From contig DHRX01000118.1 in assembly GCA_002408345.1 (NCBI GenBank), positions 1-14,329 on the forward strand: 14,329 nt of DNA, given 5' to 3'. Below, in pieces: positions 1 through 7,687 of the stretch. Below the pieces are notes generated by a model. That model worked only from the letters and a program-made list of their open reading frames with translations. It had not been told where the DNA came from and searched no databases. The stretch's first letter is position 1. Each line of letters opens with the position of its first letter. The DNA comes from Firmicutes bacterium UBA5301. Lineage in GTDB: Bacteria > Bacillota > UBA5301. The position numbers and the translations under genes are program-made.

Positions 1-686
1 AAAAGAAAATAGATCGCTGCTAATCCCGAAAAAAAGGCGGTTACTAAGCCAGCAAAGATCGGTACTACCGATAAACTAGATGCTGCTGACCCAAGATCTA
101 TTAGCTCCAAGAATGCCGCCCCAAGAATTACTGGTAGACTCATCAAAAATGAAAACTCAGCAGCAGACTCTCTATTCACATTGCGTAACAAAGCCGTTGC
201 AATTGTTGAGCCAGATCGTGAAATCCCTGGGACAATGGCTACCGCTTGCCCCAATCCAATAATCAGAGCATCTTGATAGCTTATCTGCTCCAACTTCTTG
301 GCATCCTTGCCCTGCCGTGAGTAAGTTTCGGCCAACCACAAAATTGTACCGGTAACTAATAACGCAAAACCAACCGCTACGACCTGGGAAAAAAGGCTTT
401 CTAAAAAATCTTGAAAGGCAAGGCCAAATACGGCTGCAGGTATTGATGCTACTATTAATAATGCTAATAAACGGAAATTACGAGCAATCGCCAAAAGCTG
501 ATCGCGAAAGTAGTAAGCTACAGCTAAAGCAGTACCTAAATGAACCGCAATATCAAAAGTTACCCCGGTCCGGATAACCCCTAAAAAATTCTGAACAATT
601 ACTAGATGGCCAGAACTACTAACCGGTAAAAATTCAGTTAGTCCCTGAAGAAGTCCTAGAATAATAGCTTGCCATATCTCCATCAT
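1..686 (-). CDS. uppP: Undecaprenyl-diphosphatase UppP (BacA family), 3' end cut by window edge
   Basis: Integral membrane phosphatase that converts undecaprenyl diphosphate to the monophosphate, recycling the lipid carrier for peptidoglycan; it also underlies bacitracin tolerance. I translated the minus strand from 686 to the edge and found about 228 uninterrupted codons. The N-terminal glutamate-containing signature (GLLQGLTEFLPVSSSGHL, about residues 11-28) and the second signature PGISRSGST (153-161) are both present; these are the two conserved active-site loops of the family. Hydrophobic segments alternate throughout. Family members are usually about 265-280 residues, so roughly the last 40-50 residues lie beyond the left edge. 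Two ATG codons are adjacent (686 and 683); AGGAG at 693-697 lies 6 or 9 nt upstream, so either may start. That SD overlaps the TAG stop of the upstream transporter gene, suggesting translational coupling. Confidence 0.93.
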   Translation of the reverse strand, partial: MMEIWQAIILGLLQGLTEFLPVSSSGHLVIVQNFLGVIRTGVTFDIAVHLGTALAVAYYFRDQLLAIARNFRLLALLIVASIPAAVFGLAFQDFLESLFSQVVAVGFALLVTGTILWLAETYSRQGKDAKKLEQISYQDALIIGLGQAVAIVPGISRSGSTIATALLRNVNRESAAEFSFLMSLPVILGAAFLELIDLGSAASSLSVVPIFAGLVTAFFSGLAAIYFL

Positions 687-695
687 TTATCACTC

Positions 696-1661
696 CTACG
701 TCTCAAGTAAGTTCGCAATCCGCTCTAAGACTCCTGCCAATATTGGACAAAATGGCAATAATGCTAATGCAGTAACCAAATTGAAAATAGTGTGGGCATT
801 GGCCAGTTGTCGTCCAGGATAGGGACTACTCCACTGAGCTAGAGCAGATAGTAAACCGGCAAAAGGAATAATCATCAACACACTAATAATATTGAAAAAC
901 AAATTAGCTAACGCAGCCGATTTTGCCGCTTTATTGCCACCAAACCCTGCTAATAAAGTAGTCACTGCTGTGCCAATGTTACTACCTAACATCGCATAAA
1001 ACGCCGCTTGAAAGGTAATTAGCCCGTTGTTTAACAACGAGATAGTTGCCGCAATTATCAAAGAACTGCTTTGGACTAAACCGGTAGATACTAACCCTGA
1101 CCAAAACCCTTCCCACGGCCCATTCCGTGCCCAATCGAGTAAGCTTTGAGTCACAGGGAAACTAACAACCCCAGTTTTCAAGGCATACTGTAACAATTCA
1201 AATCCACTAAAAAGAAGTCCTAAACCACAAAGAGCCATACCTGTATATAGTAGTTGCTGACGTCTAACCTTACTGGCTAAAGCGCTTAGTAATATCAGCA
1301 AACCTAACCCCAAAAACCAGGGGATACTAGCCTGCAAAGAAATGCTAATTAGCTGCCCGGTAATAGTCGTACCAACGTTAGCACCTAAAGTTAAAGCTAA
1401 AGCCTCAGCTACATTAATTAACCCGATCTCCGCTAAACAAACTCCTATTATGGTCACAGCGCTACTACTCTGAACTAGGGCTGTAAAAAGGATAGATAAA
1501 AGAAAGATAAGCCAGCGCCTATGCGCTGCTGGAACAGCTACTAATCGACGCTGCAAATCTTGTTGAAAAAGCCCATTCATTCCTGTAGAAATAGCCCGTA
1601 GCCCTAAGAAAAAAACGAATATTCCACCGACTAAACTAAGGAGAGTAACTAAAGTTACCAC
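696..1661 (-). CDS. Short Na/Pi-cotransporter II family membrane protein without PhoU domain
   Basis: Predicted sodium-coupled transporter of the Na/Pi (NptA/SLC34-like) family. The two inverted repeats of this family are visible: VQSSSA at about residues 63-68 with GANVGT at 93-98, and VQSSS at about 196-200 followed by GSNIGTA. Hydrophobic segments fill most of the 321 residues. Many bacterial members carry a C-terminal PhoU-like cytoplasmic domain of about 200 residues; this one stops after the membrane part, as do some other Firmicute members. Substrate (phosphate or another anion) cannot be read from sequence. The start is unclear: GTG at 1661 fits the family N-terminus, but it lies inside the GGGAGGTGG tract that looks like an SD, and no ATG, GTG or TTG lies at normal spacing downstream in frame. 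It follows ylzJ by 76 nt and precedes uppP with overlap of signals. Confidence 0.85.
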   Translation of the reverse strand: MVTLVTLLSLVGGIFVFFLGLRAISTGMNGLFQQDLQRRLVAVPAAHRRWLIFLLSILFTALVQSSSAVTIIGVCLAEIGLINVAEALALTLGANVGTTITGQLISISLQASIPWFLGLGLLILLSALASKVRRQQLLYTGMALCGLGLLFSGFELLQYALKTGVVSFPVTQSLLDWARNGPWEGFWSGLVSTGLVQSSSLIIAATISLLNNGLITFQAAFYAMLGSNIGTAVTTLLAGFGGNKAAKSAALANLFFNIISVLMIIPFAGLLSALAQWSSPYPGRQLANAHTIFNLVTALALLPFCPILAGVLERIANLLET

Positions 1662-1737
1662 CTCCCTAGAGCTAGCTACTCTTTCTAGAGATATGAAAAA
1701 TAAGCGGTGATAATGTCTCGCTCAGTAAAAAGAGTTA

Positions 1738-1962
1738 CTAGGGCAGGTTTAGTCGGAGAACTGAACCAGGCTGTAATTCCTCACGTAAGTAAACCGCCGG
1801 GTTTGAACTATACACTCGTTGGACAACAAATCCGACCCCTTCCTCAGTCGGTTGAACCAATACCGAGAGCAGTATCCCTTGGTAAATAATTTCCTTAGTT
1901 ACGGGGTAATCTTCTTCGGTATCCTCGAATACGATTTCTTCTGGCACGATTGTATATAACAC
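1738..1962 (-). CDS. ylzJ: YlzJ-like protein, partner of the spore ClpP-like protease
   Basis: Small protein of 74 residues matching the YlzJ family opening (V/M-LYTIVPEE-I-VF) and its position directly after tepA. In B. subtilis the equivalent small gene overlaps the protease gene and is needed for that protease to work in SASP breakdown; its biochemical role is not settled. A longer reading from 2004 (88 residues) is possible in frame, but I prefer the GTG at 1962: AGAGGTG lies about 9-10 nt upstream and family members begin at exactly this LYTI segment. The first 68 nt overlap the end of tepA in another frame. The N-terminal part is acidic (EEIVFEDTEEDY), opposite in charge to the TepA tail encoded by the same bases. 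Confidence 0.82.
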   Translation of the reverse strand: MLYTIVPEEIVFEDTEEDYPVTKEIIYQGILLSVLVQPTEEGVGFVVQRVYSSNPAVYLREELQPGSVLRLNLP

Positions 1963-2710
1963 GTTTACCAGCACCTCTTTTTTGTAATTTTTCTTCGGCT
2001 TCAATCATTTCCCATAAGGCCTGCATAGCATCGGAAACTCCGCCGATCTGGTCGATAAGACCTTCTTGCACCGCCTCTTGCCCAACTAAAACTGTGCCGA
2101 TATCCCGCATCAATGCCCCGGTACGAAACATTAATTCCCGTAGCCGGTTTTCAGTAATCTGTGAGTTCTTAACAATAAAATGGACAATTCGATCCTGCAT
2201 CTTCTCTAGGTACTCGTAAGTTTGGGGTACCGAAACAACTAAGCCTGATAAACGCACCGGATGAATAGTCATTGTTGCCGACTCAGCAATGAATGAACGA
2301 CACGCTGCTACCGCTATCGGTATACCGATAGAATGGCCACCACCTAAAACCAAAGATACCGTTGGTTTAGAGATACTCCGAATCATCTCAGCCAAGGCTA
2401 AGCCTGCCTCGATATCTCCACCAACGGTATTTAAAAGAAATAGAACCCCTTTAATCTTTGGACTTTGTTCAATAGCAGCTAATTGAGGAATTATATGTTC
2501 ATACTTGGTGGTTTTGTTTTTAGGTGACATCACCAAGTGCCCTTCAATTTGACCAATAATAGTTACAGTATGGATAACTGGTTCCGGTGAAGGACTAACC
2601 GGCATCTGTCCCATCTGTTTAATACTTTGTAAAACAACCTGTTCCTGATCGGTTCTGTCTTCCTGAGCCTGTTCCTGATCTGCTTCAAGTAAATAGCGGG
2701 TTTTATCCAT
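1895..2710 (-). CDS. tepA: ClpP-like serine protease TepA/YmfB, spore-associated
   Basis: ClpP-fold protease (271 residues), a clan distinct from housekeeping ClpP and conserved in endospore formers. B. subtilis YmfB/TepA assists degradation of small acid-soluble spore proteins during outgrowth; an older name reflects a proposed role in protein translocation. Visible features: NTVGGDIEAG (94-103), the nucleophile motif GGGHSIG with Ser127, and TIHPVRLSG with His150, the expected catalytic pair. The first 40 residues are a Q/E/D-rich low-complexity leader with a repeated DQEQ. The last about 25 residues are strikingly arginine-rich and are encoded in the overlap with ylzJ. ATG at 2710 has GGAGG (2718-2722) 7 nt upstream. 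The upstream 75 nt hold a sigma-G-like promoter and a hairpin covering the SD. Confidence 0.93.
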   Translation of the reverse strand: MDKTRYLLEADQEQAQEDRTDQEQVVLQSIKQMGQMPVSPSPEPVIHTVTIIGQIEGHLVMSPKNKTTKYEHIIPQLAAIEQSPKIKGVLFLLNTVGGDIEAGLALAEMIRSISKPTVSLVLGGGHSIGIPIAVAACRSFIAESATMTIHPVRLSGLVVSVPQTYEYLEKMQDRIVHFIVKNSQITENRLRELMFRTGALMRDIGTVLVGQEAVQEGLIDQIGGVSDAMQALWEMIEAEEKLQKRGAGKRVIYNRARRNRIRGYRRRLPRN

Positions 2711-2718
2711 ACCCTAAC

Positions 2719-2750
2719 CTCCATACCAATAATCACCATCTAGTATGGAG
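2719..2750 (-). promoter_or_regulatory. Hairpin sequestering the tepA Shine-Dalgarno
   Basis: On the minus strand CTCCATAC (2750-2743) is perfectly complementary to GTATGGAG (2726-2719), an 8-bp stem with a 16-nt loop. The downstream arm contains four of the five bases of the tepA SD GGAGG (2718-2722). There is no U-run, so this is not a terminator. Inference: it would reduce tepA translation on mRNA reading through from rnj. Confidence 0.6.
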
Positions 2751-2770
2751 CATTTACTCAAGAATGATTC
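2741..2770 (-). promoter_or_regulatory. Putative sigma-G (forespore) promoter for tepA
   Basis: CATACTA at 2747-2741 is a perfect match to the B. subtilis sigma-G -10 consensus (CATNHTA). GAATC at 2770-2766 matches the -35 consensus GHATR at 4 of 5 positions with exactly 18 nt between. The predicted start near 2734 would leave about 24 nt of leader, including the full SD but not the left arm of the hairpin at 2719-2750. The family role of TepA in the spore fits; activity is inferred. Confidence 0.5.
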
Positions 2771-2785
2771 TGTTAATCTTAAAGA

Positions 2786-4453
2786 TTAAACTTCCATAAT
2801 AATAGGCATAATCATAGGACGCCGTTTTGTACGTTCCCAGAGAAAAGAGTCCAGGGTTTCTTTAATCCGTCTTTTTAAAACAGACCATTCTTTTAACTCA
2901 TCAACCTCACAAAGATCCAGAGCCTTTTTCACCTTTTCTCTGGCTTCCTCTAATAAGGCCTCTGATTCCCGAACATAAACAAATCCGCGAGAGATAATGT
3001 CTGGTCCAGCAACAATCCGGCCGGTCTGTTTTTCCGTGGTTACTACCACAATTAAAATCCCATCTTGAGAAAGAACTCTCCGGTCTCGAAGAACAACATT
3101 ACCGACATCGCCAACCCCTAAACCATCTACTAAAACCTGTCCTGCCTGAACTTTGTTGACGGCTCGAGCAGAATCACGATCGATTTCTAAAATATCGCCA
3201 TTCTGCAAAACAAAAATATTTTCCTGGGGAATTCCCACCTGTTCTGCTAGTTCAGCGTGTTTATATAAGTGTCGTCCTTCACCATGAACCGGCATAAAGT
3301 ACTTAGGCCGAACCAAGTTTAACATCATCTTTAACTCTTCCTGGCTAGCGTGTCCGGAAACATGCATCCCTGATCCGGATTCATAAATTACTTTAGCTCC
3401 TAGCTCAAAAAGATGATTAACTGTCCGAGCAACTAGTTTTTCGTTCCCGGGAATAGGTATGGCCGAAATAACTACGGTATCTCCTGGCATTATACTAATT
3501 TTACGGTGGTCATTGTTAGCCATACGGCTCAAGGCAGACATCGGCTCACCTTGACTACCGGTAGAGATAACTACCACTTTCTCAGCTGGGAATTTATCGA
3601 CCTTGTCCACATCAATAGTAATATCTTCGGGAACTCGGAGGTAGCCAAGCTCACGAGCAACATTAAAGACATTAACCATACTCCGACCAACTACAGCAAT
3701 TTTGCGATTGTATTTATAAGCCATGTCTACAATTTGCTGTACTCTATGAATATTAGTTGCAAAAGTAGCTACAATGATCCTCTGCTCTGCTTCTCGAAAA
3801 GTATCGTCTAAGGATTTACCAACCTCTCGTTCAGACAAGGTATAACCTGGCCTGTCCGCATTAGTGCTATCACTAAAAAGTAGTAATACACCTTTATCTC
3901 CATACTCAGCAAACTTATGGAATTGAGTAACCTCTCCGTCAATTGGAGTTTGGTCAAACTTAAAATCTCCCGTGTGAATTAAATAGCCAAGGGGGGTTTC
4001 AATAGCTATTGCTAAAGCATCTGCTATAGAGTGGTTAACCCGAATAAAATCTAGTTTAAAACAACCAGCCTGAACCCCATGGCCTGGAGCGACCACCCGA
4101 AAATCAACCTCTAAAGAAGGGGCAAGCTCTGCTAATTTGCCTTTTACTAATCCTAAAGCTAGTTTGGGACCATAAACCGGAACAGATACTTCCTTAAGCA
4201 AATAAGGCAGAGCACCGACGTGATCCTCATGACCATGAGTCAGAAATATACCCCGCAACCGACCTTTATTCTCCAAAATGTAACTGTAATCTGGTATAAC
4301 TATGTCAATACCTAATAACTCTTCATCCGGAAAAGCCAACCCCGCATCAATTAAAATAAGATCTTGATCCCATTCTAATACCGTCATGTTTTTTCCGATT
4401 TCCCCAAGACCTCCTAGGGGAATAACTTTAAGTTTTTTTTCTTTCTTAGCCAA
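2786..4453 (-). CDS. rnj: Ribonuclease J (metallo-beta-lactamase/beta-CASP RNase)
   Basis: Endo-/5'-3' exoribonuclease of mRNA decay and rRNA/tRNA maturation, 555 residues, the usual family length. Residues 1-200 carry the metallo-beta-lactamase fold: HGHEDH zinc motif at 73-78, later VNHSIADA and HTGDFKFD with metal ligands. The beta-CASP domain follows (SDSTNADRPG, then GSQGEPMSALSR), and GHASQEELK and PVHGEGRHL precede the C-terminal dimerisation domain. By position (after dapA) it corresponds to B. subtilis rnjB (ymfA), but whether this genome has one or two paralogues cannot be seen. The start is TTG at 4453, supported by AGGAGG at 4462-4467 with 8 nt spacing; the SD overlaps the dapA TAG stop, which suggests coupled translation. 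The N-terminus is lysine-rich (AKKEKKLK). Confidence 0.95.
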   Translation of the reverse strand: MAKKEKKLKVIPLGGLGEIGKNMTVLEWDQDLILIDAGLAFPDEELLGIDIVIPDYSYILENKGRLRGIFLTHGHEDHVGALPYLLKEVSVPVYGPKLALGLVKGKLAELAPSLEVDFRVVAPGHGVQAGCFKLDFIRVNHSIADALAIAIETPLGYLIHTGDFKFDQTPIDGEVTQFHKFAEYGDKGVLLLFSDSTNADRPGYTLSEREVGKSLDDTFREAEQRIIVATFATNIHRVQQIVDMAYKYNRKIAVVGRSMVNVFNVARELGYLRVPEDITIDVDKVDKFPAEKVVVISTGSQGEPMSALSRMANNDHRKISIMPGDTVVISAIPIPGNEKLVARTVNHLFELGAKVIYESGSGMHVSGHASQEELKMMLNLVRPKYFMPVHGEGRHLYKHAELAEQVGIPQENIFVLQNGDILEIDRDSARAVNKVQAGQVLVDGLGVGDVGNVVLRDRRVLSQDGILIVVVTTEKQTGRIVAGPDIISRGFVYVRESEALLEEAREKVKKALDLCEVDELKEWSVLKRRIKETLDSFLWERTKRRPMIMPIIMEV

Positions 4454-4465
4454 AAAATAAACCTC

Positions 4466-5350
4466 CTATATTAGTCCTAAACTCTTTAATTCATTTTTTA
4501 CTGGTGCCAATTCACTTTCAGAAGCTTCGCAAAGGGGTAGTCGAAAACCACCAACATTAAAACCCAAGAGATTTAAAGCTATCTTCACTGGTATCGGATT
4601 CGTTCGTACAAATAAGGCTTTAAAGAGAGGCCACAAACGCAAATGGATCTCCCGTGCTCGTTGGACTTCCCCATTATTAAAAGCCACGCACATCTCTTTG
4701 ATTTCCGTACCAACAAGATGGGAAGCGACACTGATAACTCCGTTCCCCCCCAAGGCCAGAATAGGCAAAGTCAGATGGTCTTCACCGCTGTAAATTAGAA
4801 ATGAAGCAGCCAGTTCCTTACGAATTTTCGAAACCTGATCCAAGTTTCCGCTGGCTTCTTTTACTGCTACTACATTACTCACTTCCCGAGCCAAGCGAAT
4901 AATAGTCTCAGCCTCCACATTAACGCCAGAACGACTAGGAACGTTGTAAATAATTACCGGCAATTTTGTACTTTCAGCCACCGCTTTAAAATGCCGATAT
5001 AACCCTTCCTGCGTTGGTTTATTATAGTAAGGGGCTACCAACATTACCCCATCAACACCGGTTTTTTCTGCTGCAGTAGTTAACCTAATACTGGTTTCTG
5101 TAGAGTTGGAACCGGTTCCAGCAATAACTGCAGCCTTCCCACCTACCGCTTCAGTAACCACAGAAAAAAGCTTGAGTTTCTCCTCTTCAGAAAGGGTTGG
5201 TGACTCTCCCGTAGTTCCTGAAACAACCAAACCATCGCTACCATTTTCAACCAACTTTACTGCCAATGAAGCCGCAGCTTCGTAATTAACTTTCCCATCC
5301 TCCTTAAAAGGAGTAATCATAGCCGTTAATAGGGTCCCAAAATCTTCCAT
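4466..5350 (-). CDS. dapA: 4-hydroxy-tetrahydrodipicolinate synthase
   Basis: Condenses aspartate semialdehyde with pyruvate, the branch point to DAP/lysine and to dipicolinate. The 294-residue TIM barrel shows the full catalytic set: Thr46/Thr47 in SGTTGESPTL, Tyr109 in PYYNKPTQEG, Tyr135 in IIYNVPSRSG, and the Schiff-base Lys164 in VAVKEASGNL. The ATG at 5350 has GGGAGG at 5359-5364 with 8 nt spacing. It is 26 nt after dapG and 12 nt before the TTG of rnj, clearly operonic. Being in the same run as dpaA/dpaB, it can feed spore DPA synthesis directly. No sign of damage. Confidence 0.97.
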   Translation of the reverse strand: MEDFGTLLTAMITPFKEDGKVNYEAAASLAVKLVENGSDGLVVSGTTGESPTLSEEEKLKLFSVVTEAVGGKAAVIAGTGSNSTETSIRLTTAAEKTGVDGVMLVAPYYNKPTQEGLYRHFKAVAESTKLPVIIYNVPSRSGVNVEAETIIRLAREVSNVVAVKEASGNLDQVSKIRKELAASFLIYSGEDHLTLPILALGGNGVISVASHLVGTEIKEMCVAFNNGEVQRAREIHLRLWPLFKALFVRTNPIPVKIALNLLGFNVGGFRLPLCEASESELAPVKNELKSLGLI

Positions 5351-5376
5351 TAGTAATACCTCCCGTTGCCAGCTGA

Positions 5377-6597
5377 TTAAAATTCAATTTCCGCCAGGCC
5401 AAATTCGGTATGTAAAGCGCTAATCGCCCTTTCTAGTTGGTCTATCCGAACCAAGCAGGAAATATTAGCGTGGGAATCTGCTGACTGGTAAATTTCCACC
5501 CCTGCATTACTCAATGCCTGCACTATCTTAGCCATTACCCCTGGAACGCCTCGCATCCCAGCGCCAACTGCTGAAACCTTAGCGAACCCACCCCGTGACT
5601 CCGGTGTATATTTTAACTGGCGCAAAATCTGATCGGCGGTTTCCAAATCTCTTTCTGCTACCGTAAAAACTACAAAGTCCGGAAAAACATTAATTAAATC
5701 AACACTTATCCTTTGTTGGGCTAAACCGCTAAAAATTGCTATATGCTGACGGCCTGCAGGGATATTAGGACGTAACTCCACGCGAACTTGAGCTACCCCA
5801 CTGATATGAGCTATCCCGGTAACCAGCTGGTCACCAGATACCTCTACACCATTATTAGGCCCTCCGGTAATTAAAGTGCCCTCTGAATCACTCTCAAGAC
5901 CTTTAACCCAGATTTCAATCCCCGCTGCCATAGCAATTTCTACAGCACGAGGATGGATAACTTTGGCACCAAGATGAGCTAGCTCTGCTACTTCGTGGTA
6001 AGTTACTTGCTTAATCACTTTAGCATCTTGGACTAGACGAGGATCTGCTGTCATTAGCCCTGAAACATCAGTAAATATCTCCACCCGACTAGCTCGAAGA
6101 GCTGCCCCAATAGCAACTGCCGAAGTATCACTACCACCCCTGCCCAGAGTAGTAATTTCACCATCCTCCGTTTTCCCTTGAAAACCGGTAACAACCGCTA
6201 CGTTTCCTTCTGCTAAAATAGCTTTTATTCGATCAGGTACTACACGAAGGATATGAGCACACCCGTAATTGTCATTAGTAATTATACCGGCCTGAGCACC
6301 GGTCAAAGCTACCGCTTGTATGCCTTTTTTTTCCAACGAACTAACAAATAAAGTGGCCGCAATAATTTCGCCACAAGACATCAGCAAGTCAGCCTCACGA
6401 CTTGGAACCGCTTCTGTTGCCAACATACCCAGAAGAGTATCGGTAGCATAAGGATCCCCTTTTCTTCCCATAGCTGAAACTACTACGACTACCTGTAAAC
6501 CTTGGGCTACTGCACCAGAAACAACAAGCGCAGCTTGCCGCCGTGATTCTGGAGTAGCTAAAGATGTACCGCCAAATTTCTGTATTATTATCTCCAC
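5377..6597 (-). CDS. dapG: Aspartate kinase (DapG-type, two ACT domains)
   Basis: Phosphorylates aspartate, first step of the aspartate family pathway. 406 residues, close to B. subtilis DapG. Kinase domain: KFGGTS at 7-12, TLGRGGSDTSA, FTDVSGLMTADPR and GAKVIHPRAVE. The region after about residue 265 forms two ACT domains, where allosteric amino acids bind. Placement in the spore DPA cluster between asd and dapA argues for the isozyme class that in B. subtilis is controlled by meso-DAP, but effector specificity is inference. It starts with GTG at 6597; the SD is modest (GAGG with 11 nt spacing, or TAGG nearer), weaker than for its neighbours. The gap from asd is 24 nt. Confidence 0.94.
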   Translation of the reverse strand: MEIIIQKFGGTSLATPESRRQAALVVSGAVAQGLQVVVVVSAMGRKGDPYATDTLLGMLATEAVPSREADLLMSCGEIIAATLFVSSLEKKGIQAVALTGAQAGIITNDNYGCAHILRVVPDRIKAILAEGNVAVVTGFQGKTEDGEITTLGRGGSDTSAVAIGAALRASRVEIFTDVSGLMTADPRLVQDAKVIKQVTYHEVAELAHLGAKVIHPRAVEIAMAAGIEIWVKGLESDSEGTLITGGPNNGVEVSGDQLVTGIAHISGVAQVRVELRPNIPAGRQHIAIFSGLAQQRISVDLINVFPDFVVFTVAERDLETADQILRQLKYTPESRGGFAKVSAVGAGMRGVPGVMAKIVQALSNAGVEIYQSADSHANISCLVRIDQLERAISALHTEFGLAEIEF

Positions 6598-6621
6598 AAC
6601 CTAGAAAACCTCACTTATCTT

Positions 6622-7659
6622 CTAGATTTTAACCAGGCCTCTCCGGTGGAGTTCTTCAGCTATTTGAACTGCATTTAAAGCAGCGCCTTTCCGGATTTGA
6701 TCGCCAACTACCCATAAATTTATACCGGTTGCTGATGAGTTGTCTTCCCGGATTCTTCCAACAAAAACATCATCACATCCGCTAAGCTCTATAGGCATCG
6801 GATATAATTGTTGACTTGGATCATCTAAAACTGAGACCCCAGCGGCCTGGCTTAAAATTTCCTGCACCTTGGCAGCAGAAAGTTTCTGCTCTAATTCAAT
6901 ATTAGCCGCAATAGAGTGGCAACGTAAAACCGGAACCCGTACTGTAGTAGCTGTAATTCTTAATTCCGGCAAATGTAAGAGCTTTTGGGTTTCTCTAATC
7001 ATCTTCCACTCTTCTTTGGTGTAGCCAGCATCTTCAAATAAATCAATTTGGGGAATTAAATTAAAGGCAATAGGATAATGTTTAGGGGCTGAACTGACAG
7101 GCAAAACTTTAGCTGTAACTTCCTTACCAGCAGCGTAATCTTTAACCTGATCTTCTAGTTCATGTATAGCTTTAATACCTGCACCGGAGACCGCCTGGTA
7201 AGTTGAAAGAACTACTCTCTTCAGACCTGCGGCATGGTGTAGTGGTGCTAGTACCAAATCAATAATTATCGTTGAACAGTTAGGGTTGGCAATAATCCCT
7301 TTATGAGACCCTAAATCATCAGCATTAACCTCGGGGATTACCAAGGGAACCTCTGGATCTAACCGAAAGAAGCTAGTATTATCAATTACTACTGCGCCTC
7401 TCTCCACCGCAGTTGAAGCTAACGCCTGACTAACCGAACCCCCAGCGCTGAAAAAGGCGATCTGTACACCATCAAAAGCCTCTGGCCTAGCCTCTTGGAC
7501 TTGCAATATTTTCCCCTGATACTCAACTTCTAAACCTGCGGACCGGGCTGAAGCCAAAAGACGAAGTTCACTAATTGGAAACTGCCGTTCTTGTAATATG
7601 GCCAGTAACTCTTCCCCTACAACCCCTGTTGCTCCGACAACTGCTACTGAATATCCCAT
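6622..7659 (-). CDS. asd: Aspartate-semialdehyde dehydrogenase
   Basis: NADPH-dependent reduction of aspartyl phosphate to the semialdehyde. The N-terminal Rossmann motif GATGVVGEE (9-17), the nucleophile Cys128 in NPNCSTI, YQAVSGAG and RVPVLRCHS with the acid/base His are all visible. I place the start at ATG 7659, giving 345 residues, about the length of B. subtilis Asd; AAGGGG lies 6 nt upstream. An in-frame ATG two codons earlier (7665, with AGGA 6 nt upstream) is nearly as good. A reading from TTG at 7698 would add 13 residues overlapping dpaB and has no family support. It follows dpaB closely, in the usual order dpaA-dpaB-asd-dapG-dapA. Confidence 0.96.
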   Translation of the reverse strand: MGYSVAVVGATGVVGEELLAILQERQFPISELRLLASARSAGLEVEYQGKILQVQEARPEAFDGVQIAFFSAGGSVSQALASTAVERGAVVIDNTSFFRLDPEVPLVIPEVNADDLGSHKGIIANPNCSTIIIDLVLAPLHHAAGLKRVVLSTYQAVSGAGIKAIHELEDQVKDYAAGKEVTAKVLPVSSAPKHYPIAFNLIPQIDLFEDAGYTKEEWKMIRETQKLLHLPELRITATTVRVPVLRCHSIAANIELEQKLSAAKVQEILSQAAGVSVLDDPSQQLYPMPIELSGCDDVFVGRIREDNSSATGINLWVVGDQIRKGAALNAVQIAEELHRRGLVKI

Positions 7660-7687
7660 TGACATCCCCTTTCCTATTCTCGACCTT

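Noticed and set aside
1662..1737. Possible terminator between ylzJ and the transporter gene
   Set aside because: Direct repeats of CTAGAG and the AGCTAGCT palindrome are visible, but no GC-rich stem with a T run; transcription probably continues.
2638..2680. 13-bp direct repeat CCTGTTCCTGATC (2638-2650 and 2668-2680)
   Set aside because: It encodes the repeated DQEQ in the low-complexity TepA leader; ordinary coding repetition rather than a mobile or regulatory element.
2773..2789. Hairpin TTAATCT-TAA-AGATTAA at the rnj stop codon
   Set aside because: Only 7 bp, AT-only except one pair, and not followed by a T run, so not called a terminator. It may slightly affect the rnj-tepA junction.
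3506..3811. 101-codon plus-strand frame opposite rnj
   Set aside because: Antisense to a conserved catalytic region of RNase J, with no independent start signal or family resemblance.
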